This document shows positions 17,823 through 26,514 of a DNA stretch of 48,000 nucleotides, piece by piece. Positions within the stretch are counted from its first letter, which is position 1. Each line of letters starts with the position of its first letter. The notes under the pieces are model-generated. The model had not been told where the DNA came from, ran no database searches, and saw only the letters and a program-made list of their open reading frames with translations. Origin of the DNA: JAWXCF01 sp034440515 (GTDB taxonomy: Bacteria > Bacteroidota > Bacteroidia > CAILMK01); assembly GCA_034440515.1 (NCBI GenBank), contig JAWXCF010000062.1, positions 1-48,000 on the forward strand, written 5' to 3'. A program made the position numbers and the translations under genes.

Positions 17823-18716
17823 ATGTTTAAGTATCTAACTATTCTAATATTATTCATAGTCAAGATTAATTCTTGTTTTGCTCAAAACATTGATAACGAA
17901 GGGTTATTATTTAGCATTTCTGGCAATGGCTTAAAAGAAACATCTTATGTATTAGGTACTTTCCACCTTTATAACCATACATTTATTACATCTAGACCAG
18001 AGATTGTCTATGCCCTTGCTAGTTGTAAACAAATAACTACTGAGGTAACTATTAATAAGTCTGATGCATTGGGGCTTGGATTTAAAGTAATATCATTAGA
18101 CAGTAATGCAAAAAAACTATTAAGTAAGGAAGACTATGCCATTTGCGAGAAAATAGTTAGCCAATACAATGCTGATATGGTAAATGCGATAAAAATAATG
18201 AAGCCTATCGTCTTGGTACCCATTGTAATGACTGCCTTAATTATGAATATGCCAGAATTCAAGGGTAAACTGGGTGATACTGCGATGGATATGTATGTAC
18301 AGAAATATGCCAAACGGCATAAATTGAAACTCTTAGAATTTGAAAGTATTAAGTTTCAGACTGATTTATTGCTAGAACAATCTGCTGCAGACCAAGCCAA
18401 GGAACTGTCTGAAATGTTGCACGATACCACCAAAATAAAAACTCAAATGCTAGAAATGGCGATAAGTTATGAGAAAGGTGATGGAAATGCACTATTAAAG
18501 TTTGCTGATGATGAAAATATGACAGAAGCTACTGAATCAAGATTATTAACAGAACGCAACCAAAAATGGATGATCAAAATTCCTAAAATGATTGCCGATA
18601 ATTCTACATTCATAGCCGTCGGTGCTCTTCATTTATACGGCAGTAAGGGAATACTTCAACTGCTTCGAGATAAAGGTTATACAGTAATCGCAATTCCCAT
18701 TAATAAAGTAAAATAA
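17823..18716 (+). CDS. TraB/GumN family protein, exported
   Basis: A 297-residue protein with a signal peptide (about 1-20, ending SCFAQ). It carries the family marks: LGTFHLYNH near the N-terminus and FIAVGALHLYGSKGILQLLRDKGY at the C-terminus, the two conserved Gly/His motifs of the TraB/Tiki-like fold, which in Tiki proteins supports metal-dependent peptidase activity. The bacterial role is not settled. It lies 6 bases after DUF4293 and 6 bases before purK, so it is likely in one transcript. Confidence 0.85.
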   Translation: MFKYLTILILFIVKINSCFAQNIDNEGLLFSISGNGLKETSYVLGTFHLYNHTFITSRPEIVYALASCKQITTEVTINKSDALGLGFKVISLDSNAKKLLSKEDYAICEKIVSQYNADMVNAIKIMKPIVLVPIVMTALIMNMPEFKGKLGDTAMDMYVQKYAKRHKLKLLEFESIKFQTDLLLEQSAADQAKELSEMLHDTTKIKTQMLEMAISYEKGDGNALLKFADDENMTEATESRLLTERNQKWMIKIPKMIADNSTFIAVGALHLYGSKGILQLLRDKGYTVIAIPINKVK

Positions 18717-18722
18717 TATTTT

Positions 18723-19862
18723 TTGAGTACATATTTCACACAAATTAAACTAGGAATATTGGGTGGTGGACAATTGGGTCGAATGTTGCTGCAAAAAGCA
18801 TTTGATTACAACATAGAGTGTCACGTATTAGATCCAGATCCTGATGCTGCTTGTAAGGCTTTAACACACAATTTCACAGTAGGTGACTATGCTGATTATA
18901 ATGACGTCTTAAATTTTGGTAAAGACCTAGATGTTATTACCATAGAGATAGAACACGTAAATATAGAAGCATTAAAAACATTACAGAAAATGGGAAAACG
19001 TGTTTACCCACAACCTGAGGTGTTAGAGATAATAATTGATAAAGGGCTACAAAAGCAATTTTTCTACAATCAAAATTTACCTACTGCGCCCTTCATCTTA
19101 GCTACAGATGACACTCCAGACGCAGACATAATTAAAACCCTGCCTGCATATCAAAAGTCTCGAAAGCTTGGCTATGACGGCAATGGCGTATATTATATAA
19201 AAGATAATAGTATGCTGGCCAATAGGTTAAAGGGTGATAGCGTATTAGAAAAAGAAGCAGAGCAAGCCACTGAAATAAGTGTAATAGTTGCACGAGATTA
19301 TCTAGGAAATGTGGTGATATATCCACCAGTAGAAATGGTGCCACACCCCGATAAAAACTTACTACACTACTTAATAGCCCCTGCCAGATTACAACCCCAC
19401 ATTACCAGACGTGCCATAGCAATTGCAGGCAGATGTATAGATACGTTAAATATGATAGGTATCTTAGCAGTTGAAATGTTTCTAATGCCTGATGGAGAAA
19501 TTTGGATAAATGAAGTTGCTCCACGTCCTCATAATAGTGGGCACCATACCATAGAGGCTAACAAAACTAGTCAGTATGACCAACTAATTAGAACTTTATT
19601 ACACCTTCCCCTAGGCGACACTGATGCCATCAATAAATCAGCTATGCTTAATTTATTGGGTGATGCTAATAGCGAAGGTCTTGTTCAATACATAGGAATA
19701 GAAGACGCTATGAAGTTATCTGGTGTATATCTTCACCTATATGGTAAGTCGCACACTAAACCCTTACGTAAAATGGGGCACGTCACCATAGTTGGGAATG
19801 ACTACCTTAAAGTTATAAGTATCACAGAAATGCTGGATAAATCAATTAAGATTACAAGTTAA
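18723..19862 (+). CDS. purK: N5-carboxyaminoimidazole ribonucleotide synthase
   Basis: PurK converts AIR, ATP and bicarbonate to N5-CAIR in purine synthesis. It is a 379-residue ATP-grasp enzyme. The N-terminal motif LGILGGGQLGRML (about 10-22) is intact, and VAPRPHNSGHHTIEA marks the ATP-grasp C-terminal part. The start codon is TTG (18723-18725). The next in-frame ATG would cut away the GGGQLG motif and there is no ATG upstream, so TTG is the most likely start. Six bases follow the preceding stop and four precede purE, so translation is coupled. Confidence 0.96.
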   Translation: MSTYFTQIKLGILGGGQLGRMLLQKAFDYNIECHVLDPDPDAACKALTHNFTVGDYADYNDVLNFGKDLDVITIEIEHVNIEALKTLQKMGKRVYPQPEVLEIIIDKGLQKQFFYNQNLPTAPFILATDDTPDADIIKTLPAYQKSRKLGYDGNGVYYIKDNSMLANRLKGDSVLEKEAEQATEISVIVARDYLGNVVIYPPVEMVPHPDKNLLHYLIAPARLQPHITRRAIAIAGRCIDTLNMIGILAVEMFLMPDGEIWINEVAPRPHNSGHHTIEANKTSQYDQLIRTLLHLPLGDTDAINKSAMLNLLGDANSEGLVQYIGIEDAMKLSGVYLHLYGKSHTKPLRKMGHVTIVGNDYLKVISITEMLDKSIKITS

Positions 19863-19866
19863 CATT

Positions 19867-20376
19867 ATGGAAATAATTTTTTCTAAAACCAATGCTAAGG
19901 TTTCCATAATTATGGGTAGCATCAGCGATAAAGGCATAATGCAAGCAGCCGCTGATATTCTTATTGATGCTGGGGTACCTATAGAGTTAGACATAATATC
20001 AGCACATAGAACTCCAGATCTTATGATGGAATATGCCAAGCAATCAAAAATAAGAGGCATACAAGTTATAATAGCTGGTGCAGGGGGCGCTGCACACTTA
20101 CCGGGTATGGTGGCCAGTTGTACTGCACTACCTGTAATAGGTGTTCCCATTAAAAGCAGTAACAGTATAGACGGTTGGGATAGTGTATTAAGCATATTGC
20201 AAATGCCCACAGGCATTCCAGTTGCAACTGTTGCTCTAAATGCAGCAGCCAACGCTGGACTATTAGCCATTAGAATATTAGCCCTTCACGATGAAGTTTT
20301 AAATAAATGGTTAGACCGTTATGTTGAGGGTTTAAAGGCTAAAGTAGAAATAATGCGAAACGACGTAAAACTTTAG
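19867..20376 (+). CDS. purE: N5-carboxyaminoimidazole ribonucleotide mutase
   Basis: PurE class I mutase turns N5-CAIR into CAIR, the step after PurK. It has 169 residues. Motifs: IIMGSISDKG with S18/S20/D21 at the substrate pocket, SAHRTPD with the catalytic histidine, and AGAGGAAHLPGMVAS. It is directly coupled to purK (4-base gap). The last four bases overlap the convergent alpha/beta-hydrolase gene: the two stop codons share bases 20373-20376, so neither transcript can have a terminator between them. Confidence 0.97.
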   Translation: MEIIFSKTNAKVSIIMGSISDKGIMQAAADILIDAGVPIELDIISAHRTPDLMMEYAKQSKIRGIQVIIAGAGGAAHLPGMVASCTALPVIGVPIKSSNSIDGWDSVLSILQMPTGIPVATVALNAAANAGLLAIRILALHDEVLNKWLDRYVEGLKAKVEIMRNDVKL

Positions 20377-21038
20377 GCTATAAAAGCATTTATTAGACTT
20401 ATTATTTTAGACTTATATAGCATTATATTAAAATGTTCTGCTTTGTCTATTATTTCGACATTATGAAGCTTTCGAATCGGAAATATCTGATCATTAGTGC
20501 CGTGAATATGGAGCACTTTTTTACGCTCACTTAATTGCCCATTCCACGCAAACAACAGCCTTAAAGTTTTCCTTATCTGTTGTGGTTTTTCATTTTTAAT
20601 AACTTTTTGATAGTATTTAGTTGCATTTTTTTCAGAACTGAGATACCATAGTTTATATATAAATTGCATTAATAAGGTGTTTCCATTTAAAAGACTGATA
20701 GGTAAAATATTATAAAGTCTAATAAATTTAAATATTTTGAAAGAATTTGGCTTTTCTTTGGCTGACTTAATAGATGAAATGAGAATTACCTTTTGAATAT
20801 TTTCCTTTTTATTGGCGATTTCAATTGCTAATAAGCCCGCAATGCTAATTCCCAATATAATATCTGCTTTATTGCAGATTTCTCTATTTTGCTCAATAAT
20901 AGTATCTGCTAATTGCGATATACGAGACTCAGAGTCTATATCAGGCCAATAGATAAACTTAACATTTGCAAAAATGTTTGAAAAAGTAAAAAAATCGAAT
21001 GAATGCCCGAGAGGCAAACAAATAATTAAACTAGACAT
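20373..21038 (-). CDS. Alpha/beta hydrolase
   Basis: A 221-residue protein with a compact alpha/beta-hydrolase layout. The nucleophile elbow is GISIAG, the acid is in HGTNDQIFP, and the histidine is in AEHFNIM near the C-terminus. No signal peptide is seen, so it is probably cytosolic. Substrate unknown. The protein is rich in Ile, Lys and Asn, more AT-driven than its neighbours. It overlaps the purE stop by 4 bases in convergent orientation. Confidence 0.75.
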   Translation of the reverse strand: MSSLIICLPLGHSFDFFTFSNIFANVKFIYWPDIDSESRISQLADTIIEQNREICNKADIILGISIAGLLAIEIANKKENIQKVILISSIKSAKEKPNSFKIFKFIRLYNILPISLLNGNTLLMQFIYKLWYLSSEKNATKYYQKVIKNEKPQQIRKTLRLLFAWNGQLSERKKVLHIHGTNDQIFPIRKLHNVEIIDKAEHFNIMLYKSKIISLINAFIA

Positions 21039-21090
21039 ATCAGCAAAACTGTAGATTAAAGCTGAATAATTTTAACGATTTGTAAAAAAA

Positions 21091-21945
21091 CTAGTATTCC
21101 TTTTCTGTCAAGGGTAGATTTCTTACAGGATTAAATATCTCATCTGGCAACTGCTCTTCCTTAATCTCTATAGCAGTTAACACTTTTCTATACTGTGTAC
21201 CTTCATACACACACTTAAGAAATGGTGCCCTAGAATACATTACATACCAATTAAAGTAATCATAACCGTGACTTTTATACTTTCTAATATTCATTCTTAA
21301 CTTCTTATCATATAGATAAGTTGTTGTACTGCCTGGTGTAGCAATACACCAAGCATCGCAAGGATGATCCATTATCATACCCATATCAGATGTCTTGTAC
21401 GTATTTACAAATTTTTTACTTAACTTTTGTTTACCTCTCCAAGGAATACTATCACGCTCCTCATTCACAACCAAATACATAGCACTGTCCCCGTGATATA
21501 TTATTTCAGTCTCTATATCACTATTAAAGGTCATTTTATAGTTGTTACTGTTAATATACAGGGTCATTTGATTGCCATACCTACGTTGCAATGAAGCAGA
21601 TGATATGGTTGGATTCTTACTCTCTATTTGTACCGAGTAAACTATTACACCAGACCAGCCTTTATTAGGAGATATTGTACCATTTGCTTCAAAACTGGTG
21701 TCAACTTCTGCTAAATCTTGCTCAGGTAGAAACTCCTCAACGGGTTCGTTTACCTCTACATATTCAGTAGAATCTTTAATAGGTTGTTCCTCTACTATTT
21801 CAACATCTTCTAGTAATTGGGTAGTATCTTCAGTTATGTATTCTGCTGTATCATTAGAAAACTCATCACCTTGCAATTGCCCATAGAGACTGTGGGTAGA
21901 TATTACCAATGCAGCAATAGTTACTATGAGTTTAAGTTTCTGCAT
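21091..21945 (-). CDS. Secreted protein of unknown function with acidic linker
   Basis: The reading frame is open from 21999, but the ATG at 21945 starts a clean signal peptide (MQKLKLIVTIAALVISTHS, cleaved near LYGQ), so that start is chosen, giving 284 residues. Residues 25-95 are a Glu/Asp/Thr-rich linker. The rest is a beta-rich domain starting WSGVIVYSVQIES with MTLYINSNNYKM, in the style of DUF4412/GLPGLI-type exported proteins, but the match is weak by eye. It is the first gene downstream of the signalling island on the same strand; membership of that system is unknown. Confidence 0.6.
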   Translation of the reverse strand: MQKLKLIVTIAALVISTHSLYGQLQGDEFSNDTAEYITEDTTQLLEDVEIVEEQPIKDSTEYVEVNEPVEEFLPEQDLAEVDTSFEANGTISPNKGWSGVIVYSVQIESKNPTISSASLQRRYGNQMTLYINSNNYKMTFNSDIETEIIYHGDSAMYLVVNEERDSIPWRGKQKLSKKFVNTYKTSDMGMIMDHPCDAWCIATPGSTTTYLYDKKLRMNIRKYKSHGYDYFNWYVMYSRAPFLKCVYEGTQYRKVLTAIEIKEEQLPDEIFNPVRNLPLTEKEY

Positions 21946-22123
21946 AATTCTATATTCAAAACTATGTAAATAGTACCAATTATGTACCCATTTACACACC
22001 TACTATCTGGATAAACCTGATAGGACAATACAAAATTATGATACTTAGGTTAAGCTAAAATGAACAAATGAGCATAAATACTTACCTATGTAAACTAAAT
22101 TCTACCTTTTATATAAAAAAAGT

Positions 22124-23089
22124 CTATTTTCTGAAGCCTTTTAATATAAAGCCTTCGAAACCGACTGTCTGAAGTCCTTCAACATTTAGACCAAATCTAG
22201 TACCAAATGCTTCCCCAATTTTTACTGAAGTAATGTAGTTGCCATTTATAAACATAAGCAAATCACCGCCTCTACGCTCACACCTTAATGTGTTTCTCCC
22301 TTTATTTTTATTTATATATTCATTCTTAGTTGGCTCTAATATACTATTCCAACTACCGTCTAAATATTGTGATAAACGCATTGTGCCATCGGCAGTAGCA
22401 CTAAACTTAACTTTATCTTTAGACCCGCTAATGAATACCAAACCTATAGGTTGATCAGTCGCCCCCTCTACATATCTATAGGTTATTTCACAAGACCAGT
22501 CTTGGTTTGGATCAATCTCATAAAAATCAGGTACACAATTTAATGATCTATCTGCTAAGTTTTGTTGTACATATCTGCCATCTAATAGCATAATTCTTCT
22601 TTCTTCATCTGTTAAACAGTCAAATCGTCCATACTCTTTAAAATCTTGCTTGTAGCTGAAGTCAAACTTATTGTCATATTCGCCAGCAATTTTCCCTTTT
22701 TGCTTAGTAGTTGTAGCTTGATTGTTATTATCATCATCATTTCCAGCCTCTACTCCGTCTATTGTGTATTTTCTAGCTTTGTTTTCTCCCTTTTTTACTA
22801 CTACTATTTCCCCAGCATCTTTTGTATCGTCTTGTACAGATACAACTCTTACATATTTTGAGCCTGGAATTACAATTATCTTCCTTGGCTTATTAGCTTT
22901 TGCGAAACCTTTATCTATATCGTCTATAAATACACTACAATCAACATTACAAGTAACTGTTATGCTGGTAGTAGCTGGCTTAGGTTGGGCAAATGAACGA
23001 GTTGACAAACCTGTCCATACCATAATCGTAACTAGGGCTAAGATGCCTCTAAATAAGTTTTTCAAATTCTTGTTGTTGCTTGTGTTCAT
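22124..23089 (-). CDS. Exported PEGA-like / jelly-roll protein, paralogue 2
   Basis: A 321-residue exported protein. Signal peptide: residues 1-34 (SFA-Q). Residues about 40-110 form a PEGA-like beta-domain (VDCSVFIDDIDKG, RKIIVIPGSKYVRVVSV, EIVVVKKGENKARKY). After an Asp/Asn-rich linker, residues 140-321 resemble a concanavalin-like or DUF1080-type jelly roll (DWSCEITYRYV ... GLVFISG ... LRCERRGGDLLMFINGNYI ... FGLNVEGLQTV). It is a clear paralogue of the gene at 23307-24233, with the same domains in the same order. It has its own TAnnTTTG element, so it may be expressed separately from the kinase genes. Ligand unknown. Confidence 0.75.
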   Translation of the reverse strand: MNTSNNKNLKNLFRGILALVTIMVWTGLSTRSFAQPKPATTSITVTCNVDCSVFIDDIDKGFAKANKPRKIIVIPGSKYVRVVSVQDDTKDAGEIVVVKKGENKARKYTIDGVEAGNDDDNNNQATTTKQKGKIAGEYDNKFDFSYKQDFKEYGRFDCLTDEERRIMLLDGRYVQQNLADRSLNCVPDFYEIDPNQDWSCEITYRYVEGATDQPIGLVFISGSKDKVKFSATADGTMRLSQYLDGSWNSILEPTKNEYINKNKGRNTLRCERRGGDLLMFINGNYITSVKIGEAFGTRFGLNVEGLQTVGFEGFILKGFRK

Positions 23090-23152
23090 TATGTAATATA
23101 TTTTTTATAGGATGTTTTTTTTATACTCCAACTATATCAGCTCATACTTGGT

Positions 23153-23160
23153 CAAATATA
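23153..23160 (-). promoter_or_regulatory. -7 element upstream of PEGA-like paralogue 2
   Basis: On the minus strand TATATTTG fits TAnnTTTG, with a TTG 24 bases further upstream (slightly long spacing). It would give a leader of about 60 bases. The 217-base gap 23090-23306 holds nothing else that I can identify. Confidence 0.4.
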
Positions 23161-23306
23161 CTGACTGTAGCCTAATGTATAAATCAATTTCAACTATTTG
23201 TTAATATATGCTTTATGTAGGTAATTGGTAAATGCTAGAAAAGTCACTTTTCATTAAAAAACATTTGGCATAGCATCTAAAATAACTAGGTCTAACATTA
23301 GCATTT

Positions 23307-24233
23307 TTATTTTCTCATTGCTTTCAACTTGTAGTTTGATATTTCTACAGTTTGAAAGTCTTGTACAGCAAACCCAAACTTTGAACCGCTTACAAAATTT
23401 ATTTCACTTAAATTAAATGATTTGTAGAAGTTGTCATTTATGTAAAGGCTTAATTTATTACCCTTGCGTTCAGCCCTTAACACGTTAGAAGCTACGTTTT
23501 TTTTGACATCGGCTACTACATCCCATTCTGTTAAATACACCCAATCAGTCCCATTATACTGAGCTAGGCGTAAGTATCCTGTCGCTGTCATCATAAAGTA
23601 ATAAGCACTTGAATTTAAACCACTGAATACCAAAGAAATTGGGAAATTACTTGCGCCAGCTACATATTTCACCTCAACTTCTGTAATCCAGTCTGCATTT
23701 GAATTCATTTCTACGAAATCGGGATCGCAGGTTATATTCAATTTTGACTTGTTTCTCTGTATGTACTTATTGTTTGTTAGCTCTACATCTTTGTCGGCAC
23801 TGTTTGGGCAATCAAACTTACCAAAGTCTTTAAAATAATGCAAATAGTTAAAATCAAAATTGGAATTACTAACTACAGTTTTGTCGACCTTTTTTTTGGG
23901 TTTGGAGTTACCCAAATCTATTTCATAACTGCGAGATTTATTCTCCCCTTTCTTTACGACAACTATCTCCCCAGCATCTTTATCAGGATTTTCTATAGCT
24001 ACTACCCTCACATATATAGAACCCGGACTTACCACAATTCTTTTTGGGGTATTAGCAAATGTATTACCCTTTAGCACGTCGTCAATGTATATATCACAAT
24101 CAACATTGCAACTTACGGTAAGTGTTGTTACTGAATTTTTTTGAGCCATAGCTTTATTCGTTGTTAGGGGAACAATGACTGCTAGAAGCAAAAAATTAAT
24201 CAAAAATGAAAATACATAGGACTTGATGTGCAT
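23307..24233 (-). CDS. Exported PEGA-like / jelly-roll protein, paralogue 1
   Basis: The paralogue of the gene at 22124-23089. The start is ambiguous: ATGs at 24278 and 24233 are both in frame, and the frame is open to 24305. The 24233 start is preferred because it gives a standard signal peptide (MHIKSYVFSFLINF ... KAMA-Q) behind an A-rich leader. The mature protein has the PEGA-like region (VDCDIYIDDVLKG, KRIVVSPGSIYVRVVAI, EIVVVKKGENKSRSY), a short Lys-rich linker, and a jelly-roll-like domain ending VQDFQTVEISNYKLKAMRK. The two copies share the AGEIVVVKKGENK string exactly, so the duplication is clear. It lies downstream of the zinc-ribbon kinase gene, with a gap of roughly 50-110 bases depending on the start. 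Confidence 0.75.
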   Translation of the reverse strand: MHIKSYVFSFLINFLLLAVIVPLTTNKAMAQKNSVTTLTVSCNVDCDIYIDDVLKGNTFANTPKRIVVSPGSIYVRVVAIENPDKDAGEIVVVKKGENKSRSYEIDLGNSKPKKKVDKTVVSNSNFDFNYLHYFKDFGKFDCPNSADKDVELTNNKYIQRNKSKLNITCDPDFVEMNSNADWITEVEVKYVAGASNFPISLVFSGLNSSAYYFMMTATGYLRLAQYNGTDWVYLTEWDVVADVKKNVASNVLRAERKGNKLSLYINDNFYKSFNLSEINFVSGSKFGFAVQDFQTVEISNYKLKAMRK

Positions 24234-24348
24234 ATTTTTATTTATAGAACGATTTGACTTTAGGTAATATTTACTCATAAACTTCAAATTTAGTTGACCA
24301 AGCATATACTTAATAGTTGTAAATTAATTATATAGCATTTCTGAATTG

Positions 24349-25797
24349 TTAATCAACTATTTCAACTTTCATAGTTGTATCGCCTATGGTAATTATATCA
24401 TTTGGTCTTAATATAACACCAGCCTGCCCCGCCTCTGTAGAGTTTACCAAAACACCATTGGTGCTAAGGTACCAACTGCTTTGCCCATCTTTATTGAAGA
24501 ACTGACCGTCTCTTATGGCCCACATCATACTGCCATCGCCGTGCTCTATGGGTTCTAGGGTAGCGTGACGCCTTGATATAAATGTAGTATCGTTCTCTAG
24601 TATTCCAATGTCATTACTAGTAGGTTGACTTTGATTTAACCAGCCTAGGGTAAGTAATCTTTTGGCATCAGATTCTGACTTTCGCCTTAGTAGTTCATTT
24701 AAATTATACTGCCTATTTACCTCGTCACCATTCATTATTCTTATTTGCCAATCACACTTAGTGGTAATAGGCTCTTGGGTTTGGGTTTCGTCCATCCATT
24801 TGGCTGGCAAACTACCCAACTTCTGCAAAATTTCATCAGCTGATTGAAATCTATCTTTAGGTTCAGCTTTTAAGCATCCTGCTATTATTTCCTTTAAGAA
24901 TGATTGTAGTCCCGGCTTAAAGGTTTCTGGGTCAATTTGTTGCCCAGTCTCCATACGCTTATAGTAGCCAATTATGTCTTTCTCCATTTCAGCCATACTG
25001 CCAAATGGGAGGTTACCATCGGTTAGCATTTCAAATAATATAACTCCGAAGGGAAATATATCATTTGTAGGACCCATTGTCTTAAACGCTTGATTCGGCT
25101 TTAATTGCTCTGGTGGTGCATATATGGCAGTTCCAAATACAGTTTTAGCTGCGCCCCATACATTACGTTTGGTTTCTCTATTATTTATAAATCCAGATAT
25201 TCCAAAATCTGTAAGCCTAGCATTACCATCTATATCAAATAATACATTCTCAGGCTTCAAGTCTTTGTGGATGACACCATTTTTATGCATCATACTTAAG
25301 CCCTTTAAAATTTGAGCAGAAATCCTTATCGAATCAGACATATTTATGCCATCATCCATTTTGCTTCTTAGGGTACCCTTTGGACAAAAATCCATTATTA
25401 TAAAAGGGTTGCCTACTATGTCACCCTTGTCAACACTTTTAACTATAAAGGGGGAATCAATTTGTCCAGCCTCAAATTCTCGCTCAAATCTTTTGACAAT
25501 TATTTCTCTATCATCTGGCAATATCTTTCGCAACTGTATGACCTTCATAGCGAAGTCAACACCCTCTTTTTGCACACAATACACCGATCCAAAACCTCCA
25601 TCTGCAATGTGTTTCTTTACTAAGTAAATGCCTTTACCACCAGTTATCTGATCATTCTCTTTCAGATTTATAAGCTCCGCCATCAAAAAGTCTTTCTTTG
25701 GTTTGGCTGCCTCAGCTGCTCCTAGGGCACTTTTGCACTTGCTGCAACTGTTTATGGCATCTTCATTTTTAAACCCGCATACCTTGCATACTTTCAT
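24349..25797 (-). CDS. Zinc-ribbon Ser/Thr protein kinase with C-terminal FHA domain
   Basis: A 482-residue cytosolic Hanks-type kinase with no TM segment. The order is: a zinc ribbon (C4, C7, C18, C21, spacing C-x2-C-x10-C-x2-C); the kinase domain at about 55-330, with the Gly-rich loop ADGGFGSVY, ATP lysine K85 (AMKVI), catalytic loop HKDLKPEN (D179), DFG at 197-199 and the APPE motif; and an FHA domain at about 380-482 (SRRHATLEP, NGVLVNSTEAG, IITIGD). The residue before the catalytic Asp is Lys, not Arg, so it is a non-RD kinase. The fused FHA would let it dock on phosphothreonine partners. It sits 6 bases after the zinc-ribbon/FHA-like gene. Confidence 0.93.
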   Translation of the reverse strand: MKVCKVCGFKNEDAINSCSKCKSALGAAEAAKPKKDFLMAELINLKENDQITGGKGIYLVKKHIADGGFGSVYCVQKEGVDFAMKVIQLRKILPDDREIIVKRFEREFEAGQIDSPFIVKSVDKGDIVGNPFIIMDFCPKGTLRSKMDDGINMSDSIRISAQILKGLSMMHKNGVIHKDLKPENVLFDIDGNARLTDFGISGFINNRETKRNVWGAAKTVFGTAIYAPPEQLKPNQAFKTMGPTNDIFPFGVILFEMLTDGNLPFGSMAEMEKDIIGYYKRMETGQQIDPETFKPGLQSFLKEIIAGCLKAEPKDRFQSADEILQKLGSLPAKWMDETQTQEPITTKCDWQIRIMNGDEVNRQYNLNELLRRKSESDAKRLLTLGWLNQSQPTSNDIGILENDTTFISRRHATLEPIEHGDGSMMWAIRDGQFFNKDGQSSWYLSTNGVLVNSTEAGQAGVILRPNDIITIGDTTMKVEIVD

Positions 25798-25803
25798 ATA
25801 ATG

Positions 25804-26481
25804 CTATTGCTGTTGGCTTTTGAAAATAAAGTGCTTGTTACCTACTATTATTATGTCACCGTCTTCTACTTCAGTACTTCCCTTTAATTGGACAAATGTG
25901 AATCCACTTTCAGCAGTATTTTCTATCATCCAACTGTCACCTTGCTTGGATATTTTTATGTGACCTTGCTCACTAATGCTATTATTCTCAGGGTCTAGGC
26001 TTCTTCTATTTAGTTCATTAAAGTCTCCAGAAAAGTTAACTGTCCTTTTCCCCTTATCAGTTATTAAAGAAAAACTTGCTTCATCAGGCTCATCTATTAA
26101 GCTATCATCGGAATCCTCCAATTCCCAAATGTTCATCACTGTTTTATTAGAATCTAATGCTGGTAATGGTTCAGAGTCCTCGCTGTTTTTTACAAACACT
26201 TCAACCTCTTCATCATCAGGCAGTGAAAACTTTATGGTTGGGTTACCTCCTTGTGGCTCTATTCCATTGAATGAAACAGTCTTTAAACCTTCGTTTCTGC
26301 TGTTTGCATCATCTTGTATGCTAAAAGCTATAGTTTTATTACCCTCTTGCATAGGTACTTGACTATCTTCTACTAATTTCTTACTGGCAGATTTTCCTGG
26401 CAACTCTGCACCACAGTTTGGGCACTTAACATTATAACTGGCTAAGGAGTAATTGCATTTTTCACAAAGAAGGTTTTCCAT
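25804..26481 (-). CDS. Zinc-ribbon protein with C-terminal FHA-like domain
   Basis: A 225-residue cytosolic protein. The N-terminal zinc ribbon (C6, C9, C20, C23) has the same C-x2-C-x10-C-x2-C spacing as the adjacent kinase. An acidic middle (about 30-160) with several TV.FS.- and TIKFS-like repeats (KTIAFSIQDD, KTVSFNG, PTIKFSLPDD, RTVNFSGDF) could hold phosphorylation sites. The C-terminal 55 residues (HIKISKQGDSWMIEN ... VEDGDIIIVGNKHFIFK) resemble the second half of an FHA domain but lack a clear GR or SxxH motif, so phosphopeptide binding is doubtful. It lies 6 bases before the kinase and 33 after PP2C. Likely an adaptor or kinase substrate (inference). Confidence 0.72.
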   Translation of the reverse strand: MENLLCEKCNYSLASYNVKCPNCGAELPGKSASKKLVEDSQVPMQEGNKTIAFSIQDDANSRNEGLKTVSFNGIEPQGGNPTIKFSLPDDEEVEVFVKNSEDSEPLPALDSNKTVMNIWELEDSDDSLIDEPDEASFSLITDKGKRTVNFSGDFNELNRRSLDPENNSISEQGHIKISKQGDSWMIENTAESGFTFVQLKGSTEVEDGDIIIVGNKHFIFKSQQQ

Positions 26482-26514
26482 ACTATTTAGATTATTTATT
26501 TTCTGATTAATGGA

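Noticed and set aside
21946..21999. Upstream ATG for the secreted protein at 21091
   Set aside because: It would bury the signal peptide 18 residues inside the chain; the ATG at 21945 gives a normal signal peptide.
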